A stretch of DNA of 12,461 nucleotides from Bacteroidota bacterium (GTDB lineage: Bacteria; Bacteroidota; Ignavibacteria; Ignavibacteriales; Melioribacteraceae), in NCBI GenBank assembly GCA_023453125.1, contig JAEXUB010000040.1, forward strand, positions 1 to 12,461, given 5' to 3'. The position numbers and the translations under genes are program-made. The notes under the pieces were generated by a model. That model was not told where the DNA came from and did not search any database. It worked only from the letters and a program-made list of their open reading frames with translations. This document shows positions 7,291-12,461 of the stretch, piece after piece. The first letter of the stretch is position 1. The number at the start of each line of letters is the position of its first letter.

Positions 7291-8517
7291 TTAATGCCTT
7301 AGCAGGTGCCCGAGTTTTTCCCTTTTTGTCTTCAGGTATTTTGCATTAGACTCATTGGGATTTATTTCAATGGGCACTCTTTCCACAATCTCAAGGTCGT
7401 ATCCTTTCAATCCTTTAATCTTCATCGGATTGTTTGTCATAAGCTTTATTTTTTTCAATCCGAGGTCTTTAAGTATCTGTGCTCCTATTCCGTAATCGCG
7501 CAGGTCGGCTTTAAACCCGAGTGCTTCGTTTGCCTCTACAGTATCTTTCCCTTCCTCCTGCAGCCTGTATGCAAGCAGTTTGTTTACCAACCCGATTCCT
7601 CTTCCTTCCTGCCTCATATAAAGGATAGCTCCCCTTCCTTCATTTTCAATCATTTCCATTGCGGCGGCAAGCTGTTCTCCGCAGTCGCATCTTCTTGATC
7701 CGAAAACATCGCCGGTAAGGCATTCCGAATGAACACGCACTAAAGTCGGCTCCCCGCTGCTTACATCCCCCTTAACGAGAGCCAGCGGATTATCATTCGG
7801 ATCGAGAAGATTTTCATATAAGTGAAGCTCAAAATCGCCGTAGTGGGAAGGAAGGTCTATTGATACTTTCTTTCTTACAAGTTTTTCGCTCTTACGCCTG
7901 TATTCGATTAGATCCGCAATTGTAATAATCTTTATGTTATGCTTTTTTGCGAACTCCATAAGTTTCGGTGTTCTGGCCATGCTTCCGTCTTCATCCATAA
8001 TTTCGCATAAAGCGCCGGCCGGATAAACACCCGCCAGATGCGCAAGGTCAATTACTGCTTCGGTATGCCCGGTACGTTTTAGCACTCCCCCCTTTCTTGC
8101 AATTAAGGGAAAGATGTGCCCCGGACGGGCAAAATCGGAAGGCTTTATATTTTTATCCACTACTGCATTAATCGTCTTTGCCCTGTCGTGAGCCGAAATA
8201 CCCGTTGTAGTGCCGTGTTTAAAATCAATTGTAACTGCAAATGGGGTTTCGTGCAGCGCGGTATTGTTCTCAACCATCAATTCAAGATCAAGTTCCGCGG
8301 CTCTCTCTTCGGTAATAGAAACGCAGAGCATTCCGCGCGCATATTTGGTAATAAAGTTTACATCATCGGGAGTTATTTTTTCCGCCGCAATAATTATATC
8401 CCCTTCGTTTTCCCTGTCGGCGTCGTCAATAACAACAAGCATCTTTCCTTCTTTGAAATCCTTTACAGCTTCTTCAATAGAATTAAATTCAAATTGATCG
8501 TTAATAATTTCATTCAT
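7291..8517 (-). CDS. ribBA: Bifunctional 3,4-dihydroxy-2-butanone-4-phosphate synthase / GTP cyclohydrolase II
   Basis: A 408-residue fusion making both precursors of riboflavin. The N-terminal RibB domain (about 10-205) has VVIDDADRENEGD (28-40), RPGHIFPL (131-138), GHTEA (150-154) and the CEIMDEDGSMAR run (171-182), and converts ribulose 5-phosphate to the four-carbon unit. The C-terminal RibA domain (about 215-405) has the zinc ligands Cys266, Cys277 and Cys279 in SECLTGDVFGSRRCDCGEQL, RQEGRGIGL (302-310), and TNNPMK (361-366), and opens GTP. Both halves look intact. ATG 8517 is preferred to an in-frame TTG four codons upstream because it sits one base after the ribE stop (TGA-G-ATG), a typical coupled start, with AAAGAGA further upstream. 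Confidence 0.96.
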   Translation of the reverse strand: MNEIINDQFEFNSIEEAVKDFKEGKMLVVIDDADRENEGDIIIAAEKITPDDVNFITKYARGMLCVSITEERAAELDLELMVENNTALHETPFAVTIDFKHGTTTGISAHDRAKTINAVVDKNIKPSDFARPGHIFPLIARKGGVLKRTGHTEAVIDLAHLAGVYPAGALCEIMDEDGSMARTPKLMEFAKKHNIKIITIADLIEYRRKSEKLVRKKVSIDLPSHYGDFELHLYENLLDPNDNPLALVKGDVSSGEPTLVRVHSECLTGDVFGSRRCDCGEQLAAAMEMIENEGRGAILYMRQEGRGIGLVNKLLAYRLQEEGKDTVEANEALGFKADLRDYGIGAQILKDLGLKKIKLMTNNPMKIKGLKGYDLEIVERVPIEINPNESNAKYLKTKREKLGHLLRH

Positions 8518-8518
8518 C

Positions 8519-9157
8519 TCAGTAACCAATCTCTTTTAGCCAGTTTTCAGTTATATTACTTTGTCTTTTATTTCCGTCAAGAAGTTTTTCAACATATTTG
8601 GCAATAAGGTCAACTTCAATATTTACTTTATCCCCCGGCTTTCTGAATTTCAGGTTGGTGCCGTTCCAGGTATGCGGAATAATGGAAAGAGTAATGGATG
8701 TACCTTTGATCTTAGCCACGGTCAGACTTATTCCGTCTACGGCAATTGAGCCTTCGTCAATTACATACCTGCTTAGTTCTTCCGGTATTTCTATCTCCAG
8801 GGAATAATTATCACCTATTTTCTTAATCTGCTTTACAAGCCCTATACCGTTTGTATGCCCCTGAACTATATGTCCCCCAAGCCGGTCGCTTATCCGGAGG
8901 GCTCTTTCAAGGTTCAGTTCGGCTCCTTCTTTAAGGGTTCCTATGGTGGTTTTTTCCAGAGTGGCGCCTACCGCATCTGCAAAGAAAAAATCTTTTTCAA
9001 ATCCTGTAACCGTAAGGCAGACTCCGTTAATGCAAACCGAGTCGTCTATCTTAACATCGTCAAGAATTTTTGATGCGTAGATTTTTATTCTTTTCCCCCC
9101 GGGGATATTTCCGGCAAGGGCAAGCTTTCCTATTTCTTCTATCAGTCCGGTAAACAT
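8519..9157 (-). CDS. ribE: Riboflavin synthase, alpha chain
   Basis: A 212-residue protein with the two tandem lumazine-binding barrels of riboflavin synthase. It begins with the invariant MFTGLIEE, then SVCINGVCLTV (41-51), the linker ERALRISDRLGGHIVQGHTN (84-103), the second-barrel equivalent GSIAVDGISLTV (137-148) and IPHTWNGTNL (160-169). It dismutates two lumazines into riboflavin and the pyrimidine that RibH reuses. Length and motifs are normal for a functional trimeric enzyme. GAGG lies only one base before ATG 9157, closer than usual, so initiation may be weak or coupled to ribD 47 bases upstream. It ends one base before ribBA. The symbol follows the B. subtilis usage (ribC in E. coli). 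Confidence 0.96.
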   Translation of the reverse strand: MFTGLIEEIGKLALAGNIPGGKRIKIYASKILDDVKIDDSVCINGVCLTVTGFEKDFFFADAVGATLEKTTIGTLKEGAELNLERALRISDRLGGHIVQGHTNGIGLVKQIKKIGDNYSLEIEIPEELSRYVIDEGSIAVDGISLTVAKIKGTSITLSIIPHTWNGTNLKFRKPGDKVNIEVDLIAKYVEKLLDGNKRQSNITENWLKEIGY

Positions 9158-9204
9158 ACCTCAAATTTAGGCATTTGAAAGGTTTTTTACTATCAGATTC
9201 CCCA

Positions 9205-10281
9205 TTATGACCTTACAAAGACCTGATTTTGATCGCTGCCGAGCATATTTTCCTCAATTTTGCGCCAATTTGAAGGGAATGCCCCTTCATAGGGAGCTAC
9301 TCCATCCCCTAAAAACTTCGGAGATGTAATTAATATTATCTCATCCAGATGGGGATCATTTATGAACTGAGTGAATATCTGCTTCCCTCCTTCAATAAAA
9401 ACCGAGGCTATTTTCTCTTCCCCCAGCTTTTTTAGCATTTCATATACCGGTACATTTCCTTCATCGGATGGATGAAGCTCAAAACACTTTATCCCTTTGC
9501 TTCGGAACAGTTCAAGTCTTTCTGCCGAGGCCCCTGTCTTTGTAAATATAATAGTGCCTTCTTTTCCCCCATCATTGAAAACCCGGGCATCGGGATTTGA
9601 GGAGAGGTTCCCGTCTACAATTATTCTTTTTGGATTTCTTCCTTCGGAATGCCTTACATTCAATTGTGGATTATCCACATTTATTGTATTTGCGCCAACG
9701 AGAACGGCATCGTAACGGGCTCTTAGTGAATGGACGTAGACAGCAGCTTCTTCTCCGGTAATCCAGGTCTGGGTTCCCTCTTTAGCCGAGATAAAGCCGT
9801 CCGCCGAGCGTGCAATTTTCATTGCCACGTATGGAAGCCCCGTTCTGATATACTTAAAGAAAAACCGGTTGAGATATTTTCCTTCCTCTTCCAGCACCCC
9901 CTCTTCAACTTCAATTCCAGCCTGTCTCAGCTGTTCAATTCCGCTGCCTGCCACCTCAGGATTCGGATCGGTATTGCTGATAACGACTTTTTTAATCTTA
10001 TGTTTAATCAACTCGGGTACGCAGGGGGGAGTTTTTTTTCTCACATGGCAGCAGGGTTCAAGATTGCAATAGAGAGTGGCCCCTTCAACACTTTCAGAGG
10101 CGTTGTTAATTGCATTTATTTCCGCATGCGGAGCGCCGAATTTTTCGTGGCTTCCTTCGGAAATTACTTTTCCCTCTTTAACAATAACGCATCCTACAAG
10201 GGGATTAGGGCTTACATAACCGGCGCTTTTAAGAGCCAGCTGGAAACATCTGCGGATGTAGATCTTGTCCATAGTATTCAT
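9205..10281 (-). CDS. ribD: Bifunctional riboflavin deaminase/reductase
   Basis: A 358-residue protein. The N-terminal cytidine-deaminase-like domain has PNPLVG (25-30), PHAEINA (51-57) with zinc ligand His52 and catalytic Glu54, and LEPCCH...TPPC with Cys77 and Cys87. The C-terminal reductase has AMKIARSADG (153-162), VGANTINVDNPQL (195-207) and IEGG (296-299). It deaminates the pyrimidine formed by RibA and reduces its ribose. The zinc loop reads CCHVRKKTPPC, one residue longer between His and Thr than the common CSHxGxTPPC; the reading frame is intact. ATG 10281 has AGGGG 8 bases upstream and is preferred over ATG 10272. It is the first gene of the rib operon; no FMN riboswitch precedes it. 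Confidence 0.96.
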   Translation of the reverse strand: MNTMDKIYIRRCFQLALKSAGYVSPNPLVGCVIVKEGKVISEGSHEKFGAPHAEINAINNASESVEGATLYCNLEPCCHVRKKTPPCVPELIKHKIKKVVISNTDPNPEVAGSGIEQLRQAGIEVEEGVLEEEGKYLNRFFFKYIRTGLPYVAMKIARSADGFISAKEGTQTWITGEEAAVYVHSLRARYDAVLVGANTINVDNPQLNVRHSEGRNPKRIIVDGNLSSNPDARVFNDGGKEGTIIFTKTGASAERLELFRSKGIKCFELHPSDEGNVPVYEMLKKLGEEKIASVFIEGGKQIFTQFINDPHLDEIILITSPKFLGDGVAPYEGAFPSNWRKIEENMLGSDQNQVFVRS

Positions 10282-10310
10282 CTTTGAACCCCTTTTATAT
10301 TTTATTTGTT

Positions 10311-10331
10311 ATTACTTTCATAATAAGTAAT
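10311..10331. promoter_or_regulatory. Inverted repeat between divergent ribD and nfo, possible operator
   Basis: ATTACTT and AAGTAAT form a perfect 7-base inverted repeat with a 7-base spacer. A second, overlapping one, TTATTA (10309-10314) with TAATAA (10321-10326), shares the same centre region. It lies midway in the 85-base divergent gap. A TACAAT (10334-10339), possible -10 for nfo, is just to the right. In such AT-rich DNA chance is possible. Confidence 0.3.
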
Positions 10332-10366
10332 TTTACAATAATATTTGAAAAGATGAAAGGAACAGG

Positions 10367-11221
10367 ATGAAACAGTTATTGGGAGCACACACATCAACCA
10401 ACGGGGGTGTTCAGGCCTCGGTTGATCTGGCAGAAAAACTACAATTTACCGCAATGCAGATTTTCACAAAGAACAACAACAGATGGGCTTCTAAACCTCT
10501 ATCCGATAAAGAAATTTCACTTTACAAGGATAAACTTAGCAAATCAAACATTAAAATTGTAGTTTCTCACGACTCTTACCTTATAAATCTTTGCGCTACC
10601 GATCCGGAACTGCTTGAGAAATCGAGGGCTTCTTTCCTGGACGAGCTCGATAGATGCGAACTCCTAGGCATTCCTTATCTGAACTTCCATCCCGGTTCGC
10701 ACGGGGGACAGGGAGAAAAAGAGGGAATAAAGAAAATTGCCGAATCTCTTAATATTGCCCACTCGAAGACAAAAGGTTATAATGTAAAAAGCATGCTCGA
10801 AGCTACTGCCGGCCAGGGTACCGCTATCGGCTACCGCTTTGAGCACCTTAGGGAAATTATTGACCTTGTTGAGGAAAAAGAAAGAATGTGCGTCTGCATT
10901 GATACTGCTCACATCTTTGCCGCCGGCTACGACCTGAAAACAAAGGCAGGATATAAAAAGACATTTAAAGAGTTTGACGAAATTATCGGGCTCGACCTTC
11001 TTAAATGCTTCCATTTTAATGACAGCAAGAAGGATCTTGGATCCAGAGTTGACCGGCATGAACATATCGGGCAGGGTTTTATTGGATTGGAAGGCTTTAC
11101 AAACCTGATGAACGACAAGAGGCTTGAGCATATTCCAAAGATCCTCGAAACCCCGAAAGGGAAGGAACAGCTCGAAGATGTTGAGAATATAAAAGTCCTT
11201 GAAAGCCTGATTGGCAAATAA
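10367..11221 (+). CDS. nfo: Deoxyribonuclease IV (AP endonuclease, Nfo family)
   Basis: A 284-residue enzyme of the family length. It cleaves DNA 5' of abasic sites and removes damaged 3' ends in base excision repair. All nine trinuclear-zinc ligands known from E. coli endonuclease IV can be assigned: His68, His108, Glu145, Asp179, His182, His216, Asp229, His231 and Glu261. They sit in VSHDSYL, LNFHPGSH, MLEATAGQGT, CIDTAHIFAAGYD, CFHFNDSK, DRHEHIGQG and ILETPKG. The N-terminus GAHTSTNGG and FTKNNNRW (33-40) are also typical. An AAAGGA site lies 5 bases before ATG 10367. It is divergent from ribD. No obvious hairpin terminator follows the stop, so some transcripts could run on into the csp leader. 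Confidence 0.97.
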   Translation: MKQLLGAHTSTNGGVQASVDLAEKLQFTAMQIFTKNNNRWASKPLSDKEISLYKDKLSKSNIKIVVSHDSYLINLCATDPELLEKSRASFLDELDRCELLGIPYLNFHPGSHGGQGEKEGIKKIAESLNIAHSKTKGYNVKSMLEATAGQGTAIGYRFEHLREIIDLVEEKERMCVCIDTAHIFAAGYDLKTKAGYKKTFKEFDEIIGLDLLKCFHFNDSKKDLGSRVDRHEHIGQGFIGLEGFTNLMNDKRLEHIPKILETPKGKEQLEDVENIKVLESLIGK

Positions 11222-11298
11222 AATAAAGTATTTTGTGCGTTTTCAGTCCGAAATGAAGGGATAGAATAATATTATTAGGTTATAAAGATTAATTAGCC

Positions 11299-11304
11299 TA
11301 TAAT
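11299..11304 (+). promoter_or_regulatory. Candidate -10 box for the cold-shock gene
   Basis: A perfect TATAAT lies 134 bases before the csp start. The -35 region is poor (TTAGGT at 11275-11280, 18-base spacing). If used, it gives a leader of about 125-130 nt, matching the long leaders of cold-induced csp genes. A 12-bp perfect palindrome AATAATATTATT (11265-11276) lies just upstream. Confidence 0.35.
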
Positions 11305-11325
11305 TGTGCCGTAGGACAGTTATTT

Positions 11326-11367
11326 AGTAGTATATGTAGAAGTAAAAGTAGTAGATGTAGATTCACG
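11326..11367 (+). repeat. Imperfect direct repeat, 21-base period, in the csp leader
   Basis: AGTAGTATATGTAGA (11326-11340) recurs as AGTAGTAGATGTAGA (11347-11361), 14 of 15 identical, starting exactly 21 bases later. The copies then diverge. The block lies 71-113 bases upstream of the csp ATG, probably inside the untranslated leader. No ORF with a start and ribosome-binding site uses it. Confidence 0.75.
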
Positions 11368-11373
11368 TACAAC
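11363..11373 (+). promoter_or_regulatory. Cold-box-like element in the csp leader
   Basis: TCACGTACAAC shares the seven-base core ACGTACA (11365-11371) with the E. coli cspA cold box TGACGTACAGA. In E. coli this element lies near the 5' end of the leader; here it would be some 55 bases in if the TATAAT at 11299 is the promoter. Similarity across phyla may be coincidental. Confidence 0.3.
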
Positions 11374-11438
11374 TCACAGCTTCCCCGTAGATTATAAACC
11401 CTGTCAATTTCAAAATTATATTTAAAGGAGCATCTGTC

Positions 11439-11648
11439 ATGGCAGAGCGCAAAAGCGGAACCGTAAAATGGTTCAACAGTACAAAAGGTTTTGGTTTTAT
11501 TACACAGAAAAGCGGAGAAGATGTATTCGTACATTTTAAATCTATTATCGGCGAAGGCTATAAGAGCCTCGAAGAAAATGATAAGGTTGAATTCTCTGTA
11601 ACAATGGGAGCCAAAGGGCTTCAGGCAACCGACGTTAAGGTTATCTAG
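11439..11648 (+). CDS. Cold-shock domain protein (CspA family)
   Basis: A 69-residue single cold-shock domain, the standard size. The RNA-binding motifs are RNP1 KGFGFIT (16-22) and RNP2 VFVHF (29-33), and the N-terminal GTVKWFN (7-13) is also typical. It binds single-stranded RNA and DNA as an RNA chaperone; several paralogues per genome are usual and not all are cold-induced, so no specific csp name is given. AAAGGAG lies 8 bases upstream of ATG 11439. The unusually long leader suggests post-transcriptional control. The gene ends with three consecutive in-frame stops, TAG TAG TAA, then an intrinsic terminator, so it forms a one-gene transcript. Confidence 0.97.
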   Translation: MAERKSGTVKWFNSTKGFGFITQKSGEDVFVHFKSIIGEGYKSLEENDKVEFSVTMGAKGLQATDVKVI

Positions 11649-11666
11649 TAGTAAAAGAATAAACTT

Positions 11667-11691
11667 AAAACCCGCTTCGGCGGGTTTTTTT
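11667..11691 (+). terminator. Intrinsic terminator of the csp gene
   Basis: AAAACCCGC-TTCG-GCGGGTTTTTTT: a CCCGC/GCGGG stem closed by C(UUCG)G, a very stable tetraloop, is extended by four A-U pairs and followed by a seven-T run. It begins 18 bases after the first stop codon. Confidence 0.95.
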
Positions 11692-11841
11692 GTATATATA
11701 ACTTCTTCTCAGCAAAAACTCTCCCCCATTCGTTCAAATGTCCTTTTATCCCGGTCCCTTAAACGATAATTTTTTTTTGATGCTTTATTAAATAATTTTT
11801 ATTACTTTGGGGATAACTTTACTTAAAGCGTAGGTGTTAAG

Positions 11842-12461
11842 ATGAAAAGATATTTGTTTTACATCTGCTTTTTGTTTCTCCCCCTTTTTATAACTACCTG
11901 CAATAAGGAAGACTCTCCAACTGAATCCACCGATGAACAGGAAATTTTATTAGCCGGAACCCAGCCTATTCCCGATTTCAGAAACCAGGCTAATTTTAAC
12001 GGACTGATGGGGGCGGTGAGTTACGATTTTTCGCAAATGGGGGATATCCCGATAAATATACCGATGGCCTTTGCAGTATTCGGGCAGGGTGTTGATGCCG
12101 GGACAATAACTGTTAACGGCAACCAGCTTATAAAGGGAATGGAAGCTGGACAGGTTTACTACTCAGCCCCTTCCCCGGCAAACCCCACACAATTCCCTTC
12201 AAATCTAGATTTCAACAACTCAGTTCATAATTGGACAGTTTCGGGAGGAAGCGGCATCCCCTCTATTTCGGGTAACTTAACGAGCCCTTCGGCATTTTCC
12301 GTTACTTATCCAGAGCCTAATGCTTCGGTTTCCCGGTCGGCACAGCTTCAGGTAAGATGGAGCAATTCATCATCAGCAAGGGTCTTAATAATTCTTCAAT
12401 CGCAGAGCGGCAGCAAATTCTATCTTGCACAGGATCAGCCCGATAGCGGCCAGCACATAAT
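11842..12461 (+). CDS. Putative lipoprotein, N-terminal part (runs off the right edge)
   Basis: 206 codons are open to the end of the window. Residues 1-19 form a lipoprotein signal (MKRYLF..., hydrophobic core) with Cys20 in FITTCNKED as the likely lipidated residue. Acidic and Ser/Thr-rich residues follow, as in many outer-membrane lipoproteins of this group. The rest is strand-rich and low in charge: FAVFGQGVDAGTITVNGNQL, then YPEPNASVSRSAQLQVRWSN (about 167-186), which resembles the opening of a surface beta-sandwich repeat of the type beginning with Pro-rich turns and ending in a conserved Trp. I do not recognise the family. AGGTG lies 5 bases before ATG 11842. The 150 bases upstream after the csp terminator hold no other gene that I can see. 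Confidence 0.75.
   Translation, partial: MKRYLFYICFLFLPLFITTCNKEDSPTESTDEQEILLAGTQPIPDFRNQANFNGLMGAVSYDFSQMGDIPINIPMAFAVFGQGVDAGTITVNGNQLIKGMEAGQVYYSAPSPANPTQFPSNLDFNNSVHNWTVSGGSGIPSISGNLTSPSAFSVTYPEPNASVSRSAQLQVRWSNSSSARVLIILQSQSGSKFYLAQDQPDSGQHI

Noticed and set aside
7306..10287. Several long plus-strand open frames opposite the rib genes
   Set aside because: They are shadows of strongly conserved minus-strand enzymes and show no recognisable protein features.
10664..11217. Long minus-strand open frames opposite nfo
   Set aside because: Every zinc ligand of endonuclease IV is encoded on the plus strand; the opposite frames have no family resemblance.
1..12461. CRISPR array, insertion sequence, prophage, toxin-antitoxin or defence genes
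   Set aside because: No repeat-spacer pattern, transposase, terminal repeats or relevant protein families were seen; the genes are core metabolism, repair and envelope functions.

Overview
This window looks like ordinary chromosome from a Gram-negative bacterium of the Bacteroidota/Chlorobiota/Ignavibacteriota group. The grounds are a bacillithiol-type BshB1 deacetylase, lipoproteins and a small outer-membrane beta-barrel with Gram-negative export signals, a canonical ribDEBAH operon, and base composition near 40% GC by eye. The phylum is inferred from gene flavour, not from a marker gene. I see no tRNA, rRNA, CRISPR array, insertion sequence, phage gene or toxin cassette.

Left part (1-1290, minus strand): a MoxR AAA+ ATPase gene followed by the first 89 codons of a DUF58 protein, a common pair. 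The moxR reading frame is interrupted by one in-frame TAG (978-980) between the Walker A and Walker B motifs and is otherwise intact. Next (1499-3308, plus strand) come a divergent GDPD-family lipoprotein and a beta-barrel protein whose genes overlap by 26 bases. They end at a hairpin terminator that also serves the converging minus-strand gene.

Middle part (3343-10281, minus strand): reading with transcription, the order is ribD, ribE, ribBA, ribH (the whole enzyme set from GTP and ribulose-5-phosphate to riboflavin, except the phosphatase step), two hairpins, then a second unit of bshB1, a beta-hydroxyacid dehydrogenase, a DUF302 protein and rlmI. ribE and ribBA are one base apart, and bshB1 and the dehydrogenase ten. 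No FMN riboswitch fits in the 85-base gap upstream of ribD.

Right part (10367 to end, plus strand): endonuclease IV (nfo), divergent from ribD across a gap holding a 7-7-7 inverted repeat. Then comes a small cold-shock protein with a leader of more than 100 nt containing a 21-nt-period direct repeat and a match to the core of the E. coli cold box, closed by a UUCG-loop terminator. Last is a lipoprotein gene that runs off the window.

I found no clearly new system. The items most worth checking are the interrupted moxR, the GDPD protein lacking the usual HRG arginine, and the csp leader.
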